Shown one piece after another: positions 24,239 to 33,694 of a stretch of 64,000 bases of DNA (position 1 is the first letter of the stretch; each line of letters begins with the position of its first letter). The position numbers and the translations under genes were made by a program. Source of the stretch: Pristionchus mayeri (lineage: Eukaryota > Nematoda > Chromadorea > Rhabditida > Neodiplogasteridae); assembly GCA_036245805.1 (NCBI GenBank), contig BTRK01000003.1, positions 9,052,001-9,116,000 on the forward strand, in the 5' to 3' direction. The notes under the pieces are model-generated. The model saw nothing but the letters and a program-made list of their open reading frames with translations. It ran no database searches and was not told where the DNA came from.

Positions 24239-24752
24239 AATAGTTTTGATAGCCTGTACTAAATATTTCCGAAAATTTACAAAAATTTGAAGTTAGACGC
24301 TCGCTTTTCCGCTCAAATCACTCCTCCTATGCCCAAACACTCCCCAAAATTACCTTAAGTGCTGTCGTCGACGTTCAACCGACGGCCATCCGAAGGCAGA
24401 TTCCTTCCTGTGAGTTACGGTACCCATTCTTTGCAGTACTGCAGCTTTCCCGGGCCATCCGCTCTGGTAAGCAGTAATCGCCGATCACTGCCGCCCTAGT
24501 CGCCTACTTTTCCGCACATTTAGCCTACTCAACTAGCCCATCTCGTAATCATCATGGGTGAACGGAAACAAGCCTCATGGGTACTGTAGGTTTCGCAAAT
24601 CAGTACCACTCCACCTCCCATTGCTTCTGGTGTCCCAGTATCTGTTCTAATAGTGTACACCCAATCGCGCATCTCCTCTGGCAGCGCTGATTCGAATCCG
24701 CCGGGTCCAGTGCTCGTCTCTCCCTCAAGTGCCGTCACTCTCATTCAGCATC

Positions 24753-24858
24753 GGATTAAAATCCCAAGTTTGAGGTTTTTACTGAAACCGGCTTGTTGAA
24801 AGACGTGGCCTGAAACCACCAAATTTTGGACCGGCCTCTTCTAGGAGGGGCCAATAAT
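24753..24858 (+). ncRNA. Spliced leader RNA gene (SL1-like variant)
   Basis: The first 22 nt resemble nematode SL1 and end CCCAAGTTTGAG, followed directly by GT as the trans-splice donor. They differ from the canonical SL1 (known from memory) at positions 3, 8, 9 and 10. The next bases, GTTTTTACTGAAAC, align with SL1 RNA GTAAACATTGAAAC. An Sm-binding site AATTTTGG lies at 24822-24829, followed by a hairpin at 24833-24852 (GGCCTC pairing with GAGGGGCC-type sequence). Length (about 106 nt) and the order exon, donor, Sm site, terminal stem match SL RNAs. In nematodes such RNAs donate the leader to pre-mRNA 5' ends. Linkage to 5S rDNA is the classical nematode arrangement. The first 12 nt could form a GGAT/ATCC hairpin. 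Expression and the exact 3' end are not shown. Confidence 0.85.
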
Positions 24859-24900
24859 ACGATGGAATCAGGGGTTCTTCGGATCGGCTTATTCTTTCAC

Positions 24901-25591
24901 CCCACGTATTCGCTTACAACAAAACCCCGTTGAGAACACGACATCCAGTTCGATCTTTCAAGTTGGATCTGATCAATAAATATTCTTTCGCAGCCGACAC
25001 AGTACGATTTTGTTGGCCATTTCACCAGAAAAACTGGCAGCACTTTGCCTCTCCTGACATCCAAAAGCTACAAACAGCACCCGTAAAAACGGGGCTGTGC
25101 CTGTCAGGTGAGAAAAATTTCTCCCGCAATAAGCGAACCAGTCTACGCAGGTACGCAATCGCCTCTGAACAGAGCTAACGAGGTAGGGAAAGGGAGCAAC
25201 TATCAAGGGCGAGTGCTCTCTGCACGCGCCGGGATAAAAAAAGGCCCCTTCTCCGCTGATTCTAGAGAGCGCACACTCTTTATCCAGCAAAACAATTGCA
25301 TGGATTCGGCCCCGGATCCATCAGGGTGTCTCAGGAAGATCTCCCCGGGAAGGGGGACTGACCATCGGCGGAAAATCCGCTGAGTAGGAGATTGGAGAAA
25401 CTCTCTCTCTCTCCCATTTTTGAATTCGACTCAACTCTATGAATAGAGTTGGGTCGGCACAAGTCTAGGAAAGGAATCGAACAGTAAAGTTGAGAGCGAG
25501 AGATGAGAGAGGGCAGAGAAGGATAGAGAACTCTCCGCCGTTTGCATACTCTCTCGGGTGTGAGTCTCGGAGTGAATGTTTCTGGCATTGT
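24901..25591. repeat. Right arm of the 691-bp inverted repeat
   Basis: Reverse complement of 23548-24238. It is also part of tandem unit 1, and it recurs in direct orientation in unit 2 (about 27052-27742), so this sequence exists three times in the window. Confidence 0.9.
24912..24967 (+). pseudogene. 5S rRNA 5'-half copy
   Basis: Begins GCTTACAACAAAACCCCGTT and matches about the first 56 nt of the intact 5S gene at 25965, with scattered changes. The A-box region is only partly preserved, and the rest of the gene, including the C box, is replaced by unrelated spacer. It starts about 55 bp downstream of the SL RNA gene on the same strand. Confidence 0.85.
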
Positions 25592-25964
25592 GCCAACAAA
25601 ATGCCATGTAATTCGTTGATATCTCAATCGATTGGAATCTAAATTTTCCGAAGAGAAGAGGATCATCAGTGATGGCATCACTGCACGTGCTCTCCTCGTT
25701 TCACACGCTCTCTCGCTCTGTCTGGCCGGTGAGAGAGCACACGAAATGGAGAGGGCGCATGCCGCCTTGTCAACACTAGTGGACACTCACAACTCCTAAC
25801 GAGTGCGTTTTCCGATTCGTCTCCAAACTTGCCTCGTTTTCATACTCGGATTGATCTTTGATCTCGAGGAAGATCGGTCGATTTTACAGCTCTCGATGTT
25901 CCCTGCACCGTCTAGAGCGCATCGATTTGCATGATAGTGGCCGATACTTTCACTCCCTATTCCC

Positions 25965-26083
25965 GCTTACGACCATACCCCGTTGAGAACACGACATCCC
26001 GTCCGATCTGTCAAGTTAAGCAACGGTGGGCCCAGTTAGTACTTGGATCGGAGACGGCTTGGGAATCCTGGGTGTTGTAAGCA
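25965..26083 (+). rRNA. 5S ribosomal RNA
   Basis: This 119-nt sequence begins GCTTACGACCATA and ends GTTGTAAGC, and its two termini pair as in all 5S rRNAs. It contains the conserved internal promoter blocks AAGTTAAGCAACG (A box region) and TTGGATCGGAGACGGC (C box region). A run of five T residues follows immediately at 26084-26088, the usual RNA polymerase III terminator. The sequence is very close to C. elegans 5S as remembered, which is the best single clue to a nematode source. The product joins the large ribosomal subunit. It lies between the two tandem SL units and is the only full-length copy in the window; the second unit is cut off before its 5S gene would occur. Confidence 0.97.
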
Positions 26084-26903
26084 TTTTTGCACTTTTGCAG
26101 ATCTACTCTCATTTTTTCTATTGACGCCCACTGCGGTGTCTGAAACTCCTCTCAAAACTGCATAATTTTATCATTTTTTAAATGCTGAAAAATCGATATT
26201 TGAACTTTTTCCCATGGAATTGGCGAGAGAATGCCCAAATTTTCGCTAAAAATCGAGATTTCGAGCTGTTCTTTTCACCACCTCGGTACCATTTCTCTCA
26301 CAGAACACGTTTATCACTCTCAGGCCATACCTACTCAGCCAACTCATCCATAACTACACCAAAAAAAGGCTCAACAAGGGGGAGTTTTGATAGCCTGTAC
26401 TAAATATTTCCGAAAATTTACAAAAATTAGTGAAAAATTTGAAGCTAGACGCTCGCTTTTCCGCTCAAATCACTCCTCCTATGCCCAAACACTCCCCAAA
26501 ATTACCTTAAGTGCTGTCGTCGACGTTCAACCGACGGCCATCCGAAGGCAGATTCCTTCCTGTGGGTTACGGTACCATTCTTTGCAGTACTGCAGCTTTC
26601 CCGGGCCATCCGCTCTGGTAAGCAGTAATCGCCGATCACTGCCGCCCTAGTCGCCTACTTTTCCGCACATTTAGCCTACTCAACTAGCCCATCTCGTAAT
26701 CATCATGGGTGAACGGAAACAAGCCTCATGGGTACTGTAGGTTTCGCAAATCAGTACCACTCCACCTCCCATTGCTTCTGGTGTCCCAGTATCTGTTCTA
26801 ATAGTGTACACCCAATCGCGCATCTCCTCTGGCAGCGCTGACTCGAATCCGCCGGGTCCAGTGCTCGTCTCTCCCTCAAGTGCCGTCACTCTCATTCAGC
26901 ATC

Positions 26904-27009
26904 GGATTAAAATCCCAAGTTTGAGGTTTTTACTGAAACCGGCTTGTTGAAAGACGTGGCCTGAAACCACCAAATTTTGGACCGGCCTCTTCTAGGAGGG
27001 GCCAATAAT
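26904..27009 (+). ncRNA. Spliced leader RNA gene, second copy
   Basis: Base-for-base the same as 24753-24858 as far as I can read, offset by exactly 2,151 bp: same variant leader exon, donor GT, Sm site AATTTTGG and terminal hairpin. About 200 bp upstream is also near-identical, so a promoter element, if present, is shared. Identity of the RNA body would fit either concerted evolution or recent duplication of the whole unit. Confidence 0.85.
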
Positions 27010-27062
27010 ACGATGGAATCAGGGGTTCTTCGGATCGGCTTATTCTTTCACCCCACGTATTT

Positions 27063-27118
27063 GCTTACAACAAAACCCCGTTGAGAACACGACATCCAGT
27101 TCGATCTTTCAAGTTGGA
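27063..27118 (+). pseudogene. 5S rRNA 5'-half copy (unit 2)
   Basis: Direct duplicate of 24912-24967, again about 55 bp downstream of the SL RNA gene and lacking the 3' half of 5S. Confidence 0.85.
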
Positions 27119-28145
27119 TCTGATCAATAAATATTCTTTCGCAGCCGACACAGTACGATTTTGTTGGCCATTTCACCAGAAAAACTGGCAGCTCTTTGCC
27201 TCTCCTGACATCCAAAAGCTACAAACAGCACCCGTAAAAACGGGGCTGTGCCTGTCAGGTGAGAAAAATTTCTCCCGCAATAAGCGAACCAGTCTACGCA
27301 GGTACGCAATCGCCTCTGAACAGAGCTAACGAGGTAGGGAAAGGGAGCAACTATCAAGGGCGAGTGCTCTCTGCACGCGCCGGGATAAAAAAAGGCCCCT
27401 TCTCCGCTGATTCTAGAGAGCGCACACTCTTTATCCAGCAAAACAATTGCATGGATTCGGCCCCGGATCCATCAGGGTGTCTCAGGAAGATCTCCCCGGG
27501 AAGGGGGACTGACCATCGGCGGAAAATCCGCTGAGTAGGAGATTGGAGAAACTCTCTCTCTCTCCCATTTTTGAATTCGACTCAACTCTATGAATAGAGT
27601 TGGGTCGGCACAAGTCTAGGAAAGGAATCGAACAGTAAAGTTGAGAGCGAGAGATGAGAGAGGGCAGAGAAGGATAGAGAACTCTCCGCCGTTTGCATAC
27701 TCTCTCGGGTGTGAGTCTCGGAGTGAATGTTTCTGGCATTGTGCCAACAAAATGCCATGTAATTCGTTGATATCTCAATCGATTGGAATCTAAATTTTCC
27801 GAAGAGAAGAGGATCATCAGTGATGGCATCTCTGCACGTGCTCTCCTCGTTTCACACTTCTCTTGGCAAGCTGATTCAGAGAGTCCAAGTTCTCCTGGAT
27901 TTCCCTGTATAGGTGGTTTCACTGTATTTATAAATTGAAAGGCGTTCAGTGTTTGCCTATGTATTGTATTTCAACGATATCATCACGAGTCCTCAAAAAC
28001 ATGGCCTCTGTGCATAAAAACACGGGGAAAGGGATCACGCGGATATACTACCGCAATATGAATCCTACGGTAGTAGCCCATTTGCAATTTGTAAAAATGG
28101 CGTCAGCCTTTTTCGCGCCACCTTAGCCCTCGTAATAGGACTTAC

Positions 28146-28192
28146 TGAAGCAGCCTCGCTCTACGTCGCGATGAGCCGCGAAGTTCTTCCAT
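28146..28192 (-). pseudogene. Orphan first exon of the small tandem gene family
   Basis: On the minus strand ATG at 28192 begins MEELRGSSRRRARLL and ends at a GTAAG donor, matching exon 1 of the paralogues at 31926-31999 and 33183-33259 but lacking their RLFCC block. The DNA upstream (about 28320-28430) also resembles the upstream regions of those genes. No downstream exons exist, because the 5S/SL array begins just beyond. The gene was apparently cut off at the array boundary. Confidence 0.6.
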
Positions 28193-28578
28193 CTAGAACG
28201 ATTGCATGTTAATCAAGAAAATAAAAATTAATCTCTTTGGCAGACCGAAAAAGGGATGAAAATGGGGGTACAAGAAGAGTTCATCATTGACTATTCGAAA
28301 TTTTTCAAAATATAGACAATATTATTAAGCACATCAGATATTGCAACTGTTTCCAAACAGATTAGAAGGATAAACAAATATTGAAATTTCAGAATTTATT
28401 GTGCTTGTTGAATCAATACCATGTACAAATTTTGTGATAACCGAAACCAAAAATGAATAACTAATAAAATAGATAATTAGCGAATGTGAGGGTAATCATA
28501 GTCGTGCTAGCAATTGACAAGAGAAAAACGATGAGGAGTTAGTGCACTTTCATTAGCAGTCGACGAGGATTTCCGGAA

Positions 28579-29208
28579 TCAGGCCGCCTCAGCAGGATTG
28601 CACAACGCGATCTTTCTAAACATGGAAACTTATTAGATCCTGGATAATTAGATTCTCATTAGATCTCATAAGGTTGAACATGGATCATATTTAGAGTTAT
28701 TATAATGTCGATTTCATTAAGAACTGTCAAGATCAGCAGATAAAATATCACCTCTCGAAGATGTGGATGGTCTCAACCAGTTTGCGAATAACATCAATGG
28801 AATCAGGGTCGTCGTTGGTGAAAATCGTGAGCATGAATCTCGCATTTCGGCGTCCCGCAATCACTATCTCCTGCAGTACAGATATAAAAAAACGGAAGTT
28901 TTAACACCATTTTTAAAATCGATCTTGAAATGACTACAGCTCGTATGCTCGCACCATTTGTCTGGATCAGTTTAGAGCAGAGCATCTAGACATTTTCAAG
29001 TGTGAAGCTCCTAATGGATTTGGAAAATGTTCGTTTTTTATCTGTTGCTAAAAATAGGCCAGTTCTATACTAATCTTCAACTTTTTTACACCTTATTGTC
29101 GGCGAGGGTCTCTCGCACTTGATCTACTGGCTGACGGGAGCTTGAATAGCGACCAATCTTCTTCTCTTGGCCATCTGATTGAGAGGGTCCACCTTCTCCG
29201 CGAGTTTC
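28579..29208 (-). pseudogene. Small tandem family, copy A, frameshifted
   Basis: Exons 2-4 of the family are recognisable at 29092-29208, 28752-28870 and 28579-28615 (TGA), the last encoding the conserved LCNPAEAA ending. Exon 2 lacks 7 bp present in the intact copies, between the codons for IQA and SRQPVDQV. The shifted frame hits TAG in the middle of the exon. No exon 1 was found upstream. Exon 3 is diverged but open. I read this as a decayed copy. Confidence 0.65.
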
Positions 29209-29723
29209 CTATTAACGGCATTCAACAGGAAAGAAATTGTTTGAATGGTTCCAAGTGACCCTGACAAGCACTTTCAAATTTAATTGTTTTTCTTTATGAT
29301 GCAGATAAAAAGTAATAAGAAAATAACCTTAATGTTAATCTTACAAGCCATATGTCTAATTAGAACTTTCCAAATATTAGAACTGTCTTTCAACAGATTC
29401 CAAAGATGAGAATATTACAGTACTTCAAAATTTATCGTATAGGATAAATCAACACACTTCACATAAAAATATGGAATTTTTTACGTGCAACAGAGCAGTA
29501 ACAGGAACAAATCAACAGATAATTATATCACCATGTACTTGCGATTTGGTTTGACGAGCATTATATATAAGATTACGGGAACAGTAATAGCAAAAGATCA
29601 CAAATGGAAAAACACAAATGAAGGCTTCTTGTTATTGAATTGTACAATTTCATTATAGCTGTAATAGCAATCGTTTTCTACTACTATTGTAGTTACATCA
29701 ACGACATAAACAATTAAAAGAAG

Positions 29724-31107
29724 TTACCGTAGTTGCATTATCAGTAAGTGAAGCGAAGCGCCCACTGCTGGACGACACAGCACCAGCGTTCTAAAAATGG
29801 AAGGTGTAGACAATTTTTCCCATCATTTTTTATTCAATAGTAGTGCTTCTTGTTATTAATAACTATTAATTTTTACATCAGATATTTAATCCTATGCCAT
29901 CACTACATTTAAAATAACGGCATTTCGCACACTAGCATCCAGGCAGCCCTTTTCGTTCAATATACATATCATTTTTGAAGAAGATGAACATTAATGAATA
30001 CCTCTCGAAGATGTCGATGATCTCCTTCAGCTTGGGAATGAGCGCCCTATGGCAAAATACGTATTATGCACTCTTGTGACCCATCAGATTTACGATCTAC
30101 TGTTACTTCAATAATCAACCGAGGATCGACTCCCATTCTCGTCATGTGATGCAAGAAAGTTTAAAAAGCAAGTGATGACATCAAAATCATGTATAATATC
30201 TGGCTGCTCGAGTGACACAGGTTTCTATAATCGGTATCCCACCTTTCGTTGTACGCAGTCCCGAGAGTGCTTGGATCTAATGAAATAACCTCGATAAGTT
30301 ATTTCATATTTCAAAATCTACGGGAGGGGAGGGGAGTGCGACATAGCATTGAATTGGCAACCCTACAGTAATAATAAGATAGAAACTCTCTCGGTCTCTT
30401 ATTCGCTCCATTGTGTTCCTTTAAGAGCCACCCATACTCGACATCAGTAGAAAATTCACTCTCGTAGTTGCTCACTCTATTCAGGATCGTTCAGTGGGAT
30501 AATGCAAGAGACTATGCAAATGCCCCCTCAGCTTTTGTTGGTTAATAAACCAGGTAGAGGTTCAAGGAAGAGCTACTGTAGAAGTACTCAACAATCAGAT
30601 GAAATACCTCATAGACGGCCAGGAGCGATCGCACTTGATCGGTGGGCTGGCGGGAGTTGAGAGCAGCCACAGCAGCCGACATGATAGACCTGGCCACTTG
30701 ATCGAATACATCCATCCTCTCTTCGACCCGCCTACAAGCACTTTTTCATCAAGACTTGAAAGAGTAACATGATAAATATAAGGGGGGTCCCAAGGGTGTT
30801 AGCACTTTCACGATCTAGTTCAGCCCGATAAGGGGTTTGTAATAATCGAACAAGCATCCAAATATTACAGTGTAATATTTGGTTGCTCGTTCAATTATTG
30901 CAAACCCCTTATCGGGCTGAACTAGATCGTGAAAGTGCCAACACCCTGGGACCCTCCTTATATATTGGAGTTGTGTGGTATAGAGATTAAATTCGTATTT
31001 TTTGGCTAACAACAAATGGCAATAAAGATCCGAAAAAAAATTGGATCGCCCGAGGCCTCACAAGCCTTTTACAACGTTTTAAGCAGGCTCTCAACAGTTG
31101 CGTCCAT
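29724..31107 (-). CDS. Small tandem family, divergent copy (tentative model)
   Basis: The best-supported part is exon 2 at 30608-30731, the same 124-nt length as in copy C, encoding RVEERMDVFDQ and later AALNSRQPTDQVR. A plausible exon 1 is 31073-31107 (MDATVESLLKTL), which joins exon 2 in phase. Exon 3 seems split or rearranged: 30002-30046 encodes ALIPKLKEIIDIFE, and a possible piece lies near 30240-30275, but their phases do not fit cleanly. Exon 4 at 29724-29790 encodes TLVLC and then leaves the family consensus, replacing NPAEAA with a longer tail. A hairpin MITE (30779-30961) sits between exons 1 and 2. Function is unknown, and the gene may be defective. Confidence 0.45.
30779..30961. 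mobile_element. Near-perfect hairpin MITE, TA-flanked
   Basis: About 180 bp whose halves are almost perfect reverse complements (AGGGGGGTCCCAAGGGTGTT at the left, its inverse at the right) around a short spacer near 30875. TA-rich TATA sequence borders both sides. No coding capacity. Confidence 0.85.
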
Positions 31108-31209
31108 CTTTTATCCTTAGCACACAACCCCGTGTAACGCTAGTTAATAACAGAAGTGATAATGAGGATTTAGAGTGCTTTCATCGCCAATCTTCGAATA
31201 TTTCTGATC

Positions 31210-31999
31210 TCAAGCAGCCTCAGCAGGATTGCACAACACCAGCGTTCTGAATAAGGATGACCATTCCCTTTTGCGCACCAAATTTTTTTTTTTAGGTTTT
31301 GACTATGTCGATTTCAATTATACTTAAACTAAAGAAATCATAAAACAATCAATGACTACCTCTCGAAGATGTCGATGGTCTCTTCCAGTTTGCTCATGAG
31401 TTCCGTGGTATCGAGGGCTTCTTCGTCGAAAAACTCCACGAGTGCATTCAAGTGCAGGATATTCGTCGTGATCAGTGCCCCAACCACAGTCCTCTGCAGT
31501 GCATTTTTTTAATCGGGTGGGTCGAATCCAAATTGTAAATTGACCTTTCAACGGCTACTTTACGAATCTCTCTCCACAATGTAACTAGACCATAGATAGA
31601 TCTGATTATTTAGAAATTTGCAATGTTGAAGTGCTAAAAGACCTATCTTTATATTTAAAAAATTCCATACTTGCCGACCAGGGTCTCTCGCACTTGATAT
31701 ACAGGCAGACGGGAGTTGAGAGCTTGAATGGCTTCCAACTTTATTCTCTTGGCAATCAGATTCATATCGTCCACCTTCTGTTCCAGTTCGCTGGATAAGT
31801 TTAGTATACGATACAGATTGCAAAGAAGAAATTCAAATTGACAGATTGTATAAAAACATATTGTAGGAAGTGGTAATAAAATAAGACCAGTTGCATTTCC
31901 GTATTTTCCAGTGAGTCATACTTACCGAAGCAGTTTCGATTTACGTCTCGACGAGCGACTCGGCCCGCAGCAACAGAACAGTCGGCGAAGTGTCTCCAT
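31210..31999 (-). CDS. Small tandem family, copy B (about 120 aa, unknown function)
   Basis: Four exons: 31926-31999 (METLRRLFCCCGPSR), 31671-31790, 31360-31491 and 31210-31246 (TLVLCNPAEAA, TGA). The predicted protein is small and mostly helical. It has a basic, Cys-rich N-terminus that could be lipid-modified, a conserved IQALNSR...QVRETL helix, an acidic segment EEALDTTELMSKLEETIDIF, and the invariant tail. I do not recognise the family. Relative to copy C, exon 2 is 4 bp shorter at its 3' end and so ends in a different phase. Using an AG two bases downstream of the aligned acceptor of exon 3 restores the frame, so the gene can still be intact. Its upstream 220 bp is nearly identical to that of copy C. 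Confidence 0.65.
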
Positions 32000-32104
32000 C
32001 TAGAATGATGTAATATTCCCCATGTAAAATGTTTGAACAACTTGATAAATTACAAACTATTGAATAGAGGAAGACAAGTAGAGGTGACGATTCAGATATT
32101 TTAC

Positions 32105-32330
32105 TGAGCACATCAGGTATATCAACTGCATTTGAACAGATTCAATTAACGAACATCATAATTTCAGAATTTATCGAACTTGTTGAATATGCGTACTTCA
32201 CAACACTAATAGAAAATATAAATTTCCAAAACTCATACGAAGGAAGAGTGGATTATAGTATTAAAGAACCAATTTGGCAAATTTCGGATTCTTTTGGTGG
32301 AAAAAAGTAGATTAGAAAACAAACAAGAAT
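32105..32330 (-). promoter_or_regulatory. Conserved upstream block of copy B
   Basis: About 220 bp, starting roughly 105 bp upstream of the copy B start codon, are almost identical to 33378-33594 at the matching position upstream of copy C. The block contains TTTCAGAATTTATCGAACTT, also recognisable upstream of the orphan exon at 28192. It could hold shared promoter elements or simply reflect recent duplication; the sequence alone does not decide. Confidence 0.5.
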
Positions 32331-32461
32331 AGCACAATAGACAATTGATATTTAACGATTGTAAGTAGTAATCGAGATGTGCTCGCAAGAAAATAAACAG
32401 ATTCGTAATCTTTATGAGGAGTTGCAGTGCTCACATTACCAATTTTCGAATATTTCTGCTC

Positions 32462-33259
32462 TCAAGCAGCCTCAGCAGGATTGCACAACACGAGCGTCCT
32501 GAACAAGGGTGTTAATTAGCTTTTAAGCACCATTAAAATTCGTTAGCTTCGATTATGAAAAACTAAAGAGATCAAAATATAAATCGAAGATAACCTCTCG
32601 AAGATGATGTCGATGGTCTCATCCAGTTTGCGGATGAAATCCGTGGTATCGAGGGCTTTTTCTTCATCGAAGTCCGCGAGTGCAGTCAAATTCAGGAGAG
32701 AGATCGCCGCGAAGAGTTTCCTAATCACAGCCACCTGCATTTCATTTTTTAAATCTTATTAAATTGATTTCTGAACGGATACTTTTCGAATGCACTATTA
32801 CTCTCCAAAATATTGCTAGATCATCATAGGCTGATTATTATTTAGCAATTTTCAACTTTGTAAGTGGGCAACTACCAGTTTGAGCGTAATCTTTAAATTG
32901 TATCATACTTTGATGTTGGCCAGGGTCTCTCGCACTTGATCTACTGGCTGACGGGAGTTGAGAGCTTGAATGGCGGCCAATTTCATCGAATTGGCGATCT
33001 GATTAAGATCGTCTATAGTCTGTTCGAATTCCCTTCATAACTTTAGTAAACGATGCTGAATGAAAGGCATAGGCTCATATTTACTGATAGAAAATATTGA
33101 AGGAAGTGGTAATATGCTCAAACAACGCCACGATATCTAATTGAATCACCGTATTTTTTGCAATGGAAGATATAGCACTTACCGAAGCAATTTTGCTTTA
33201 CGTCGCAACGAGTCGCGATTCGGCCCAGAACAACAGAACAGGCGGCGGAGTGCCTCCAT
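32462..33259 (-). CDS. Small tandem family, copy C (125 aa, unknown function)
   Basis: This is the cleanest member. Exons are 33183-33259 (MEALRRLFCCSGPNRDS), 32909-33032, 32595-32734 and 32462-32498, all in phase with GT/AG borders, ending LVLCNPAEAA-TGA. Visible features are a basic N-terminus with two adjacent Cys, an Arg/Lys-rich RRKAKLLR stretch, and two predicted amphipathic helices in exon 2 (QTIDDLNQIA and QALNSRQPVDQVRETLANI). Exon 3 has a hydrophobic stretch (LFAAISLLNLTAL) and an acidic helix. The C-terminal octapeptide is the same in copies A, B and C. No signal peptide or catalytic motif is seen. The family is arranged head-to-tail on one strand with a spacing of about 1.26 kb between B and C, as expected from unequal crossing-over. 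I cannot assign a function. Confidence 0.7.
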
Positions 33260-33377
33260 CTATAATGACCGAATATTCCTCAATCCACAATATTAGAACA
33301 ACTCAGTAAGCTACAATTTATTGAAATACAAATATAGTTCATCGTTAGTGATGGTAATAAAATGTATAACTGATCAA

Positions 33378-33594
33378 ATCAGATATATCAACTGCATTTG
33401 AACAGATTCAATTAACGAACATAATAATTTCAGAATTTATCGAACTTGTTGAATAAGCGTACTTCACAACACTAATAGAAAATATAAATTTCCAAAACTC
33501 ATACGAAGGAAGAGTGGATTATAGTATTAAAGAACCAATTTGGCAAATTTCGGATTCTTTTGGTGGAAAAAAGTAGATTAGAAAACAAACAAGA
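33378..33594 (-). promoter_or_regulatory. Conserved upstream block of copy C
   Basis: Nearly identical partner of 32105-32330 (for example ATACGAAGGAAGAGTGGATT in both). It lies between the last exon of the next gene upstream (33695-33790) and the start of copy C. Either promoter conservation or recent tandem duplication explains it. Confidence 0.5.
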
Positions 33595-33694
33595 TAAGAT
33601 CAGCAATTGAAGAAGACCTAATTCGCACGAAGCTCTACTCGCGATTAAAACGAGGAATCACAGAATCGAACACAGATCGATATCATCGCTCTGC

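Larger units (their letters stand above)
24243..25706 (+). repeat. Tandem unit 1 of the 5S/SL array
   Basis: This segment recurs at 26384-27857 with an offset of 2,141 bp at the start and 2,151 bp after a small insertion near 26430. Each unit holds one SL RNA gene, one 5S 5'-half copy and a long spacer. The intact 5S gene lies between the two units. Confidence 0.9.
26384..27857 (+). repeat. Tandem unit 2 of the 5S/SL array, truncated
   Basis: A direct copy of 24243-25706. Homology stops abruptly at 27857 in the middle of a CTCTCTCGC-type motif, before the position where a second intact 5S gene would be expected (about 28116). This is the right boundary of the array in this window. Confidence 0.9.

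Noticed and set aside
24243..27857. A CRISPR-like or other spaced-repeat array
   Set aside because: The repeats are kilobase-scale tandem and inverted duplications of 5S/SL DNA in a eukaryote; no short regularly spaced repeats are present.
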